From: Mycobacterium sp. 1554424.7
Lineage (GTDB): Bacteria; Actinomycetota; Actinomycetes; Mycobacteriales; Mycobacteriaceae
Assembly: GCF_001665295.1 (NCBI RefSeq)
Contig: NZ_LZSE01000095.1
Location: forward strand, 1 to 64,000
DNA length: 64,000 nt
Reading direction: 5' to 3'
Of this stretch, positions 8,431-16,889 are shown piece after piece. The stretch's first letter is position 1. Every line of letters begins with the position of its first letter. The notes beneath the pieces were generated by a model. It was given only the letters and a program-made list of their open reading frames with translations, searched no databases and was not told the DNA's origin. Position numbers and translations under genes: made by a program.

Positions 8431-9758
8431 GACCGGCGCGTCAGCGCCTCGGCGGCCGCGTCGGCCCACTGCCGCCACTGTTCCGCGTTGGCCCTGGCCT
8501 CGTCGGCCTCCTTCGTCCGCCCGGCGGCCGCCGCCTTCTGCGCCTGCTGTTCGTACTGCTCGGCGCGGGTGCGGAACTGCTCGGCGCGGGCCTGCGCCTG
8601 TGGATCGGACCAGTCCGCGTCGCCGGCGTCGCGCACCTTCTTCTCGACCGCGCGCAGGCGGCGCTCCAGCTCGGCGGAGCGTTCCCGCGGCACCTTGCCG
8701 ATGGCGTCCCACTTGTCGGCGATCGACCGCAGCGCCGCCCGGGCCGCGTCGAGATTGCTGGTGTCGATCTTTTCCGCCTCGGCCAGCAGCGCCTCCTTGG
8801 CGGTGGCGTTGGCGCGGAACTCGGCGTCCTTTTCCGCCGCCGCGGCGTTGCGGGCGGTGAAGAAGCAGTCCTGGGCGGCCTTGAAGCGGCGCCACAGGGC
8901 GTCGTCGACATCCCTGGACGCCCGTCCGGCCGCCTTCCACTCGGTGAGCAGCTTGCGGAACTCGGCGCTGGTGGCGGTCCAGTCCGTCGAATCGGACAAT
9001 TCCTCGGCGCGCTCGCAGAGCCGTTCCTTGGACTGCCGGATCCCCGATCGTTCCCGGTCCAGCTCGGCGAAATGGGATCCCCGGCGCCGGTTGAAGGTGT
9101 CCCGCGCGGCCGAATAGCGCTTCCACAGCGCGTCGTCGACCTTGCGGTCCAGGCCGGTGATCGTCTTCCACTCGTCGAGGATCGCCCGCAGCCGGTCGCC
9201 GGCGGCCTTCCACTGCGTGGCGTTGGCGGCCAGGTCCTCCGCCTCGGCGGCCAGGGCCTCCTTGCGCGCGGTCTGGGCGGCCCGATGCTCCTCGCGCTTC
9301 GAGCGGCCCTCGGCGATGGTCGCGTCGGCGTGCTCGAGCAGGCCGGCCAACCGGGCCGCCAGCCCGTCGACGTCACCCAGCACGCTCGCGGTCGGCAACG
9401 TCTCCGACAGCTCGGTCGCGTGCGCCTTGATCTTGCGCGCGTCCCCGGTCCCCGCTGCCAGCCGCTCCTCCATGAGGGTGACCTCGGTGGCCAGGTCGTC
9501 GAAGCGCCTGCCGAAGTGGGCGAACGCGGCCTCCCGGTCGCCGGCCTGCCAGGAGCCGACGACGCGCTCGCCGGCCGAGCTGATCAGCCAGACGGTGCCG
9601 TCGTCGTCGACGCGGCCGAACCGGTGCGGGTCACTGGCGGGGTGAACGGCCAGCGGGGCGGGTCGCGGCCCCGGGCTCACGGGCCGCGGGCCGGGACGCG
9701 GACCCGGGCGCGGCACCGGCTTGGGTGAGGCGTTGCTGCCGGGCTCGTCGGACGTCAT
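8427..9758 (-). CDS. DUF349 domain-containing protein (Rv2731-like)
   Basis: The 443-residue protein has a proline/arginine-rich N-terminus (to about residue 40) followed by long charged helices with repeated W-x3-G motifs such as [18 protein letters not shown] and [19 protein letters not shown], the hallmark of DUF349 repeats; at least four copies are visible. It is probably an extended coiled-coil protein. No enzymatic motif is present; the family has no firmly assigned role. The start [11 protein letters not shown] at 9758 gives the length of the H37Rv homologue (450 aa) although the frame is open further upstream. Confidence 0.85.
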   Translation of the reverse strand: MTSDEPGSNASPKPVPRPGPRPGPRPVSPGPRPAPLAVHPASDPHRFGRVDDDGTVWLISSAGERVVGSWQAGDREAAFAHFGRRFDDLATEVTLMEERLAAGTGDARKIKAHATELSETLPTASVLGDVDGLAARLAGLLEHADATIAEGRSKREEHRAAQTARKEALAAEAEDLAANATQWKAAGDRLRAILDEWKTITGLDRKVDDALWKRYSAARDTFNRRRGSHFAELDRERSGIRQSKERLCERAEELSDSTDWTATSAEFRKLLTEWKAAGRASRDVDDALWRRFKAAQDCFFTARNAAAAEKDAEFRANATAKEALLAEAEKIDTSNLDAARAALRSIADKWDAIGKVPRERSAELERRLRAVEKKVRDAGDADWSDPQAQARAEQFRTRAEQYEQQAQKAAAAGRTKEADEARANAEQWRQWADAAAEALTRRS

Positions 9759-10265
9759 GCGCTCGTCACCAACCCTTCTGCAACCTTCGCGCGGTGGTGT
9801 CCCGCGCGCCTGCCGCGCGTGGCGGCTCCCTGACGCTCTTGACCGTTTCCAACAGTATTCAAGCAGCTTGGCGGGCGAAGCGCGCCTACTGTTTTGGCGC
9901 CGCCCGGCCATCGCCTGCGTCGGCCAGCTTCGCAAACGCCGTGGCGGGCCCGCCCACCGGGGGATAACGGTTCGATTCCACCGTCGCCGCGGCCATTTGG
10001 CGGGGGCGCGCGGCCCGGTAGCGTGACACAGCACGAGTGGATTTGCCCGCGGCTTCCGAGGGGGTGGGTCGCGATGGCCGACGCGGGGTGGCCGGGGCGC
10101 GGATTTTCCCGCGGCCTTTGCGCAGGTGCGGCGCGCTTCGCGGGCCGATCGGCGGCGTCCGGTGGGGTCGAGAGCCCGGCGGGCGCCACTACAGTGGTCG
10201 TTGAACTGTTCGGGAACGGCACGTGTACAGACAGCTTTCGGGCGGAACGCTGGTGAGGGGTCCCC
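9759..10265. other. 507-bp intergenic region between divergent genes, nothing recognised
   Basis: This gap separates the DUF349 gene (minus) from the membrane protein at 10266 (plus). Open frames on both strands lack convincing coding signals or family patterns. GGTTCGATTCC near 9968 resembles a tRNA T-loop but has no matching stem. It presumably holds two divergent promoters. H37Rv has an annotated small ORF (Rv2730) around here that I cannot identify in this sequence. Confidence 0.4.
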
Positions 10266-11243
10266 ATGACGAAAGTTGACGTCGCCGCGCTGATCGCCCT
10301 GTGCGCGGCGCTGGCCTCCGCGGTCGGTGATGTGATCCGGCAGCGATCCGCCCACGAGATCACCGAAGGGGAAGTCGGCCACCTGGAGCTGTTCCGCATG
10401 TCGTTGCGCGACAAGCGGTGGTGGCTCGGCGGCGCGGCCGCGATCACCAACTACAGCCTGCAGGCCGCGGCCCTCGCGTGGGGCTCGGTGGTGCTGGTGA
10501 CGTCACTGCAGGTGACCGCGCTGTTGTTCGCGTTGCCGATCTACGCGCGCTTGACCAGGCAACGCGTGACCCGCTGGGAGTGGGTCTGGGCGTTGGTGCT
10601 GGCGGCCGCCTTGGCCGTGGTGATCATCGTCGGCCATCCGACCTCCGGGCGGGAGCGCGCGCCGCTGGAGACCTGGATCATCGTGGCCGTGGTGATGGGC
10701 CCCCTGTTGGTGGGGTGTGTGCTGGGGGCGCGGATCTGGTCCGGTCGCCCGGTCGCGGCGGTGCTGCTGGCGCTGGTCGCGGGTTCGTCGTTGGCGCTGT
10801 TCGCCGTGCTGACCAAGGGAGTCGTCGAGGTGGCCGAGGGGGGCCTCGGCGCGGTGCTGCGCGCGCCCGAGTTCTATCCGTGGCTGGTGGCGGCGCTGTG
10901 CGGCATGATTTTTCAGCAATCGGCCTTCCGCGCCGGCGCGCTGACCGCCTCGTTGCCGACGATGACCGTCTGCAAGCCCGTCGTGGCCGGCGTGCTCGGG
11001 GTCACCGTGCTCGAGGAGACGCTGCACGATGAGGGCCCCGCCGCGCTCGTCCTGATCTCGGCGGTGGCGCTGGTGATCATCGCGACCGTCGCCCTGGCGC
11101 GCGGGGAGGCCGCCTCGCTGGTGGCCGAGACGGGACTCGACCTCAAGCGGGAGGATCCCGGCGAGCCCACGGCCGCCGCGCAAGTCCCTCCGGCCGCGGG
11201 AGTGTCCCCGCCGGCGCCGGAGGGCACCCCGACGATCACGTAG
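10266..11243 (+). CDS. DMT-superfamily (EamA-like) integral membrane protein, Rv2729c-like
   Basis: The 325-residue protein has about nine to ten hydrophobic helices from residue 4 to about 285, arranged as two homologous halves, with an Ala/Pro-rich C-terminal tail. The N-terminus ([21 protein letters not shown]) and the [19 protein letters not shown] segment resemble mycobacterial DMT-family membrane proteins such as Rv2729c. Substrate is unknown. The ATG at 10266 follows GGTGAGGGG. The next gene starts 29 bp after its stop, so it may head the transcript leading to miaA and dapF. Confidence 0.75.
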   Translation: MTKVDVAALIALCAALASAVGDVIRQRSAHEITEGEVGHLELFRMSLRDKRWWLGGAAAITNYSLQAAALAWGSVVLVTSLQVTALLFALPIYARLTRQRVTRWEWVWALVLAAALAVVIIVGHPTSGRERAPLETWIIVAVVMGPLLVGCVLGARIWSGRPVAAVLLALVAGSSLALFAVLTKGVVEVAEGGLGAVLRAPEFYPWLVAALCGMIFQQSAFRAGALTASLPTMTVCKPVVAGVLGVTVLEETLHDEGPAALVLISAVALVIIATVALARGEAASLVAETGLDLKREDPGEPTAAAQVPPAAGVSPPAPEGTPTIT

Positions 11244-11272
11244 CTTCCCTGCCCGCTCGTTAGTGTGGTTGC

Positions 11273-11956
11273 GTGCTGAGCGCCATCGCGATCGTTCCCT
11301 CCGCGCCGGTGCTCGTTCCCGAGCTGGCCGGGGCGGCCGCCGCCGAGGTGGCCGACCTGACCGCGGCGACGGTGGCCGCGGCCGCGTTGTTGCCGCCCCG
11401 CTGGGTGGCGATCGGAACCGGCCGCGCCGACGAGCTCGTGGAACCCGACTCCAGCGGCACGTTCGCCGGCTTCGGCGTCGACGTGCCGGTGCGGTTGTCG
11501 CCGCGCGCGCACCGGGCCGCCGAACTCCCGGTGCCCGCGCTGTTGGCCGGCTGGGTGCGCGGCCGGGCCCGGCCCGAAGCCAGCGTGCAGGTTCGCCTCT
11601 ACCACGCCGACCTCGACGCCGACGCCGCGCTGGCCCGCGGCCGGCAGCTGCGCGCGGAGATCGACCGCTCGCCCGGTCCCGTCGGCGTGCTGGTGGTTGC
11701 CGACGGCGCGAACACCCTCACCCCGGCGGCCCCCGGCGGCCATCACCCGGAGGACGCCGAGGCGCAACTGAGGCTGGACGACGCGCTGGCCGACGGGGAC
11801 GTGACCGCCCTGGCCCAGCTGCCGCCGCAGATCCTGGGGCGCGTCGCGTTCGCAGTGCTGGCCGGCCTGACCGAGCCGGGGCCGCGGTCGGCCAAGGAGC
11901 TGTACCGCGGCGCGCCCTACGGTGTGGGCTACTTCGCCGGCTTCTGGCAGCCATGA
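11273..11956 (+). CDS. LigB-like (class III extradiol dioxygenase fold) protein, Rv2728c-like
   Basis: The 227-residue protein has the overall pattern of the COG3885/LigB-like group: an N-terminal strand [19 protein letters not shown], internal [19 protein letters not shown] and a C-terminal [15 protein letters not shown]. It corresponds to Rv2728c (231 aa). True extradiol dioxygenases have a metal-binding His after the first strand; here the position reads PSAP, so ring-cleavage activity is doubtful. The GTG start at 11273 was used. Its stop overlaps the miaA start (ATGA), so the two are translationally coupled, a conserved neighbourhood in mycobacteria. Confidence 0.7.
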   Translation: MLSAIAIVPSAPVLVPELAGAAAAEVADLTAATVAAAALLPPRWVAIGTGRADELVEPDSSGTFAGFGVDVPVRLSPRAHRAAELPVPALLAGWVRGRARPEASVQVRLYHADLDADAALARGRQLRAEIDRSPGPVGVLVVADGANTLTPAAPGGHHPEDAEAQLRLDDALADGDVTALAQLPPQILGRVAFAVLAGLTEPGPRSAKELYRGAPYGVGYFAGFWQP

Positions 11957-12870
11957 ACCGACCGATCGCGATCATCGGGCCCACCGGGACCGGCAAGTCG
12001 CACCTGGCGCTGGACGTCGCGGAGCGGGTCGGCGGCGAGATCGTGAACGCCGACGCCATGCAGCTGTATCGCGGCATGGACATCGGCACCGCCAAGCTGC
12101 CCGTCGAGGAGCGCCGCGGCATTGCGCATCATCAGCTCGACGTCCTGCGCGTCACCGAGACCGCCACTGTCGCCCGCTACCAGGCGGCCGCCGCGGCGGA
12201 CATCGAGGCGATCGCCGCCCGGGGCGCGGTGCCGGTGATCGTGGGCGGCTCGATGCTCTACGTCCAATCCCTGCTCGACGACTGGTCGTTTCCCGCGACC
12301 GATCCCGCGGTGCGGGCCCGCTGGGAGCGGCGGCTCGCCGAGGTGGGGGTGGGGGAGTTGCACGCCGAGCTGGCCCGCCGGGACCCGGCGGCGGCCGCGG
12401 CGATCCTGCCGACCGACGGCCGGCGCACGGTGCGCGCCCTGGAGGTCGTCGAGCTGACCGGGCAGCCGTTCGCCGCCTCGGCACCGCGCATCGGTTCCCC
12501 GCGCTGGGACACCGTCATTGTCGGATTGGATTGCGACACAACGCTTCTCGACGAGAGACTGGCGCGCCGCACCGACCTGATGTTCGAGCGGGGCCTGGTC
12601 GACGAGGTCCGCGTCCTGCTGGGCGACGGTCTGCGCGACGGGGTCACCGCCTCGCGCGCGCTGGGCTACGCGCAGGTGCTGGCGGCCCTCGACGCCGGCG
12701 GCACGGACGAGGCGTTGCGCGACGCGCGGGAGCAGACGTTCGTCGGCACCCGGCGCTACGTGCGGCGGCAACGGTCGTGGTTTCGCCGGGACCACCGGGT
12801 GCACTGGCTCGACGCCGGTGCCGCGGGGCTCGTCGACGACGCGTTGCGGGCCTGGCGGCACGTATCCTGA
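11953..12870 (+). CDS. miaA: tRNA dimethylallyltransferase MiaA
   Basis: The 305-residue enzyme transfers a dimethylallyl group to N6 of A37 in tRNAs reading U-starting codons, providing the substrate for MiaB. The P-loop GPTGTGKS is at residues 9-16; the substrate-recognition [17 protein letters not shown] segment follows, with the [10 protein letters not shown] motif near residue 97. The C-terminal RRYVRRQ.SWFRRD is the family tail. The ATG overlaps the preceding stop by four bases. Length is close to the 314 residues of M. tuberculosis MiaA. Confidence 0.97.
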   Translation: MNRPIAIIGPTGTGKSHLALDVAERVGGEIVNADAMQLYRGMDIGTAKLPVEERRGIAHHQLDVLRVTETATVARYQAAAAADIEAIAARGAVPVIVGGSMLYVQSLLDDWSFPATDPAVRARWERRLAEVGVGELHAELARRDPAAAAAILPTDGRRTVRALEVVELTGQPFAASAPRIGSPRWDTVIVGLDCDTTLLDERLARRTDLMFERGLVDEVRVLLGDGLRDGVTASRALGYAQVLAALDAGGTDEALRDAREQTFVGTRRYVRRQRSWFRRDHRVHWLDAGAAGLVDDALRAWRHVS

Positions 12871-12874
12871 TCAC

Positions 12875-13747
12875 ATGCTTTTCGCCAAGGGCCACGGCAC
12901 GCAGAACGACTTCGTGCTGCTGCCCGACCTCGACGCCGCGCTGACGCTGACCCCCGCCCGGGTGGCCGCGCTCTGCGACCGGCGCCGGGGGCTGGGCGCC
13001 GACGGGGTCCTGCGGATCACCACCGCGCGCGCCGCGCTCGCGGCGGGCGTGCTCGAGCGCCTGCCCGACGGCGTCGGCGCCGACGACTGGTACATGGACT
13101 ACCGCAACGCCGACGGGTCGACCGCGCAGATGTGCGGTAACGGCGTGCGCGTGTTCGCGCACTACCTGCGGGCCGCGGGCCTGGAATCCCGCGACGAGTT
13201 CGTCGTCGGGTCGCTGGCCGGCGCGCGCCCGGTCACCCTGCACCACGCCGGCGACACCGACGCCGACGTCACCGTCGACATGGGCAAGGCCAACCGGCTG
13301 GGCGCCGGGGAGGCAATCGTCGGCGGCAGGCGGTTCGCCGGCCTGGCGGTCGACGTCGGCAATCCGCACCTGGCCTGCGTGGACCCGCAGCTCGACCCCG
13401 ACGGGCTCGCGGCGCTCGACGTCGGGGCGCCGGTGCAGTTCGACCGCGCTCAGTTCCCCGAGGGGGTCAATATCGAGGTGCTCACCGCGCCCGTCGGGGG
13501 ACTCGTCCAGATGCGCGTGCACGAGCGCGGGGTGGGCGAGACCCGCTCGTGCGGCACCGGGACGGTCGCGGCCGCCGTCGCCGCGCTGGCCGACGGTGGC
13601 GCCGACACCGGGACGCTCACCGTGCGGGTGCCCGGCGGCGACGTCGTCGTCACCGTCACCGACGCCACCAGCTACCTGCGCGGACCGTCGGTGCTGGTGG
13701 CCCGCGGCGAGATCAGTGAGGAATGGTGGCGCGCCCAGGGACGTTAA
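12875..13747 (+). CDS. dapF: diaminopimelate epimerase DapF
   Basis: The 290-residue PLP-independent epimerase interconverts LL- and meso-diaminopimelate for lysine and peptidoglycan. Both catalytic cysteines are visible: C87 in QMCGNGVR and C226 in RSCGTGT. The N-terminus [14 protein letters not shown] is the family start. ATG 12875 lies 4 bp after the miaA stop. An in-frame start further upstream would run into miaA and is unlikely. Confidence 0.97.
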   Translation: MLFAKGHGTQNDFVLLPDLDAALTLTPARVAALCDRRRGLGADGVLRITTARAALAAGVLERLPDGVGADDWYMDYRNADGSTAQMCGNGVRVFAHYLRAAGLESRDEFVVGSLAGARPVTLHHAGDTDADVTVDMGKANRLGAGEAIVGGRRFAGLAVDVGNPHLACVDPQLDPDGLAALDVGAPVQFDRAQFPEGVNIEVLTAPVGGLVQMRVHERGVGETRSCGTGTVAAAVAALADGGADTGTLTVRVPGGDVVVTVTDATSYLRGPSVLVARGEISEEWWRAQGR

Positions 13748-13793
13748 ATCAGGTGCGCTGCACCGTTTTAGCGTGCACTATTGCTAATTGCCT

Positions 13794-15221
13794 ATGACGA
13801 ATCCCCAAACTCCCTTTCCCGATCAGCCGGATCTAGAGCCCAGCACGGGCGAACTCGCCCTCGAAGACCGATCGGCGCTGCGCCGCGTCGCGGGGCTGTC
13901 CACCGAACTCGCCGACGTCTCCGAGGTCGAGTACCGCCAGTTGCGCCTCGAGCGCGTCGTGCTGGTCGGCGTGTGGACCGACGGCAGCGCCGCCGACAAC
14001 CAAGCCAGCATGGCCGAGCTGGCGGCCCTGGCCGAGACCGCCGGCTCGCAGGTGCTCGAGGGCCTCATCCAGCGCCGCGACCGGCCCGACCCGTCGACCT
14101 ACATCGGGTCCGGCAAGGCCGCCGAACTGCGCGAGGTGGTCCTGGCGACCGGCGCCGACACCGTCATCTGCGACGGCGAGCTGTCCCCGGCGCAGCTGAC
14201 CGCGCTGGAAAAGGCTGTCAAGGTCAAGGTCATCGACCGCACGGCGCTGATCCTGGACATCTTCGCCCAGCACGCCACCAGCCGGGAGGGCAAGGCCCAG
14301 GTGTCGCTGGCCCAGATGGAGTACATGCTGCCGCGGCTGCGCGGCTGGGGCGAGTCGATGTCGCGGCAGGCCGGCGGTCGCGCCGGCGGCAGCGGCGGCG
14401 GCGTGGGGTTGCGCGGCCCCGGTGAGACGAAGATCGAGACCGACCGTCGCCGCATCCGCGAACGGATGAGCAAGCTGCGCCGCGAGATCAAGGACATGAA
14501 GCAGGCCCGCGACACCCAGCGCAGCCGCCGGCTGGCGAGCGACGTTCCGTCCATCGCGATCGTCGGTTACACCAACGCCGGCAAGTCCAGCCTGCTCAAC
14601 GCGCTGACCGGGGCCGGGGTGCTGGTGCAGGACGCGCTGTTCGCCACCCTCGAACCCACCACCCGGCGCGCGGAATTGGCCGACGGTCGCCCGGCGGTGC
14701 TCACCGACACGGTCGGCTTCGTGCGCCACCTGCCCACCCAGCTGGTCGAGGCGTTCCGCTCCACCCTCGAAGAGGTCGTCGACGCGGACCTGCTGGTGCA
14801 CGTGGTGGACGGCTCCGACGTCAACCCGATCGCCCAGATCAACGCGGTCCGCCAGGTGATCTGCGAAGTGGTCGCCGACCATCACGGCGACCCGCCGCCC
14901 GAGCTGCTGGTGGTCAACAAGGTGGACGCCGCGAGCGACCTGACGCTGGCCAAGCTTCGCCACGCGCTGCCCGGGGCGGTGTTCGTGTCCGCGCACACCG
15001 GCGAGGGCATCCACGACCTGCGGCGGCGGATGACCGAGCTCGCCGCCCCGACAGACACCGCCGTCGACGTGGTGATCCCGTACGACCGCGGCGACCTGGT
15101 GGCCCGGCTGCACGCGGGCGGTCGCGTCCAGCAGGAGGAGCACAACGCCGACGGCACCCGCATCCGCGCCCGCGTTCCCGTCGCGCTGGCCGCCAGCCTG
15201 CGCGAGTTCTCCGCCGGCTAG
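13794..15221 (+). CDS. hflX: ribosome-associated GTPase HflX
   Basis: The 475-residue protein contains the N-terminal HflX domain (DPSTYIGSGKAAEL at about residues 101-114), a Gly-rich loop followed by GPGETKIETDRR, and the GTPase domain with G1 GYTNAGKS at 258-265, G3 DTVGFVRHLP and G4 NKVD. HflX splits stalled or stressed 70S ribosomes; mycobacterial HflX has been linked to macrolide tolerance and hypoxia survival. ATG 13794 was chosen over an in-frame TTG at 13788. It lies 46 bp after dapF. Confidence 0.95.
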   Translation: MTNPQTPFPDQPDLEPSTGELALEDRSALRRVAGLSTELADVSEVEYRQLRLERVVLVGVWTDGSAADNQASMAELAALAETAGSQVLEGLIQRRDRPDPSTYIGSGKAAELREVVLATGADTVICDGELSPAQLTALEKAVKVKVIDRTALILDIFAQHATSREGKAQVSLAQMEYMLPRLRGWGESMSRQAGGRAGGSGGGVGLRGPGETKIETDRRRIRERMSKLRREIKDMKQARDTQRSRRLASDVPSIAIVGYTNAGKSSLLNALTGAGVLVQDALFATLEPTTRRAELADGRPAVLTDTVGFVRHLPTQLVEAFRSTLEEVVDADLLVHVVDGSDVNPIAQINAVRQVICEVVADHHGDPPPELLVVNKVDAASDLTLAKLRHALPGAVFVSAHTGEGIHDLRRRMTELAAPTDTAVDVVIPYDRGDLVARLHAGGRVQQEEHNADGTRIRARVPVALAASLREFSAG

Positions 15222-15246
15222 CGCGCCGCGACGCCGCCGCCCGCCG

Positions 15247-15264
15247 ACCAACCGGGTGGTTGGT
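15247..15264. promoter_or_regulatory. inverted-repeat operator (TetR-like) upstream of fadE20
   Basis: ACCAACC (15247-15253) and GGTTGGT (15258-15264) form a perfect 7-bp inverted repeat with a four-base spacer, directly next to a TATATCTTG stretch that could be a -10 region. It lies 52 bp before the fadE20 start. TetR-family regulators of lipid genes bind such palindromes, but the KstR consensus (AAC-N2-GTT core) is not matched and no regulator gene is nearby. Confidence 0.5.
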
Positions 15265-15315
15265 ATATCTTGGGCGGCAGTGTCCCATTCGCCCGGAGGT
15301 CAGCGGAGGTCATCC

Positions 15316-16476
15316 ATGGGCAGTGCCATCAAATACGAGCGCACGCTGTTCGAGCCCGAGCACGAATTGTTCCGCGAGTCCTACCGCGGCTTCCTGAATC
15401 GGCACGTGGCGCCCTACCACGACGAGTGGGAGAAGGCGAAGATCGTCGACCGCGGCGTCTGGCTCGAGGCCGGCAAGCAGGGCTTCCTGGGCATGGCGGT
15501 GCCCGAGGAGTACGGCGGCGGGGGCAACCCCGACTTCCGCTACAACACGATCATCACCGAGGAAACCACCCTCGGGCGCTACAGCGGCATCGGCTTCGGG
15601 TTGCACAACGACATCATCGCGCCGTACCTGCTGAAGCTGGCCAACGAGGAGCAGAAGCAGCGCTGGCTGCCGAAGTTCTGCACCGGGGAACTGATCACGG
15701 CGATCGCGATGACCGAACCCGGAACCGGCAGCGACCTGCAGGGCATCAAGACCCGCGCGGTCAAACAGGGCGATCACTACGTGCTCAACGGGTCAAAGAC
15801 GTTCATTACCAACGGAATCAACTCCGACCTGGTGATCGTGGTCGCCCAGACCGACCCCGACAAGGGCGCGCAGGGTTTCAGTTTGCTGGTCGTCGAGCGC
15901 GGCATGGAGGGCTTCGAGCGGGGCCGGCACCTGGACAAGATCGGCCTGGACGCGCAGGACACCGCCGAGCTGTCGTTCACCGACGTGCACGTGCCGGCCG
16001 AAAACCTGCTCGGCGAGGAGGGCATGGGGTTCATCTACCTGATGCAGAACCTGCCGCAGGAACGGATCAACATCGCGGTCATGGCGGCCGCCGCGATGGA
16101 AGGCGTACTGGAGCAGACGCTGCAATACACCAAGGAGCGCAAGGCCTTTGGCAAGCCCATCGGCAGCTTCCAGAACAGCCGGTTCCTGCTCGCCGAGCTG
16201 GCGACCGAGGCCACCGTGGTGCGCATCATGGTCGACGAGTTCGTCCGCTTGCACCTCGACGGGAAGCTGACGGCCGAGCAGGCCGCGATGGCCAAGTGGT
16301 ATTCCACCGAGAAGCAGGTGCACCTGATCGACCGCTGCCTGCAGCTGCACGGCGGCTACGGCTACATGCGCGAATATCCCGTCGCGCGAGCCTATCTCGA
16401 CGCCCGGGTGCAGACGATCTACGGCGGCACGACCGAGATCATGAAGGAGATCATCGGCCGCAGCCTCGGTGTCTAG
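15316..16476 (+). CDS. fadE20: acyl-CoA dehydrogenase FadE20
   Basis: The 386-residue flavoenzyme has the same length as M. tuberculosis FadE20. Visible family features are the flavin/substrate motif ITAIAMTEPGTGSDL, the FITNG segment, LPQERINIAVMA, and the C-terminal YGGTTEIMKEIIGRSLG, which carries the usual Glu near the C-terminal end. It oxidises acyl-CoA to enoyl-CoA; chain length is not evident. ATG 15316 is preceded by GGAGGTCATCC, an excellent ribosome-binding site. Regulation may involve the inverted repeat at 15247-15264. A hairpin follows the stop. Confidence 0.93.
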   Translation: MGSAIKYERTLFEPEHELFRESYRGFLNRHVAPYHDEWEKAKIVDRGVWLEAGKQGFLGMAVPEEYGGGGNPDFRYNTIITEETTLGRYSGIGFGLHNDIIAPYLLKLANEEQKQRWLPKFCTGELITAIAMTEPGTGSDLQGIKTRAVKQGDHYVLNGSKTFITNGINSDLVIVVAQTDPDKGAQGFSLLVVERGMEGFERGRHLDKIGLDAQDTAELSFTDVHVPAENLLGEEGMGFIYLMQNLPQERINIAVMAAAAMEGVLEQTLQYTKERKAFGKPIGSFQNSRFLLAELATEATVVRIMVDEFVRLHLDGKLTAEQAAMAKWYSTEKQVHLIDRCLQLHGGYGYMREYPVARAYLDARVQTIYGGTTEIMKEIIGRSLGV

Positions 16477-16889
16477 GCAAACCGGTTGCCGCGCAAGCAC
16501 TGCGCGCAAGCGCCCGGGCGGCGCCTTGCTGAATGGCCCAATTGGTCTATTGGCCGGGTAGATTGACGGCCAGCTAATGGCTTCACGTACCGTCGGAACA
16601 TGCGTTTCTCGTCCACCGACTGCGTAGTCGCGCATCGCCGAGCGGGCGATCAGGCCGCCGAAAAGCGTGGTTGGTCGCGGTACGGGCATCCTCCGGCATC
16701 ATTTCGACATCGCCGCGGTCTCCGTTTTCGCAATTTTCGTGATTTGACTTCGCATTTCTCGCCGGCAAGGGCAAAGTTATGCGAGCCCGGCGATGATTCG
16801 GTTCGTAACGGGTCTGCAGGTGCGGGCGTGGCCAGGGATACGGGCCTATCCATCGGCTGGGAGGCTTGGTGAACGGGCAGAGAGGTCGA
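16477..16889. other. 413-bp intergenic region upstream of the LGFP protein
   Basis: The stretch after fadE20 holds a near-palindrome GGCAAACCGGTTGCC (16476-16490), the hairpin annotated separately, and an imperfect inverted repeat GGCCCAAT/ATTGGCC (16535-16555). The section 16690-16800 is more A/T-rich than its surroundings and may contain the promoter of the LGFP-repeat gene. Short frames on both strands do not resemble any family I know. H37Rv carries terC (Rv2723) and a small gene here, as I recall; neither is present. Confidence 0.4.
16506..16529 (+). terminator. hairpin downstream of fadE20
   Basis: GCAAGCGCC (16506-16514) pairs with GGCGCCTTGC (16520-16529) with a one-base bulge, around a five-base loop. 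It lies 30 bp after the fadE20 stop. There is no U-tract, which is common for mycobacterial terminators, so the call is tentative. Confidence 0.35.

Noticed and set aside
9960-9985. tRNA-like T-loop GGTTCGATTCC
   Set aside because: The flanking bases do not form the five-pair T-stem, and no acceptor, D or anticodon arms can be drawn around it.
9894-10256. 120-codon ORF upstream of the DMT-like membrane protein
   Set aside because: Residue composition is typical of random high-GC frames and no family pattern is recognisable.
16535-16555. Imperfect inverted repeat GGCCCAAT/ATTGGCC as an operator
   Set aside because: The halves differ by an inserted base and no promoter elements or conserved consensus could be tied to it.
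16600-16872. Small ORF of 90 codons upstream of the LGFP gene
   Set aside because: Codon use and residue content look non-coding, there is no ribosome-binding site, and an opposing small frame is equally open.
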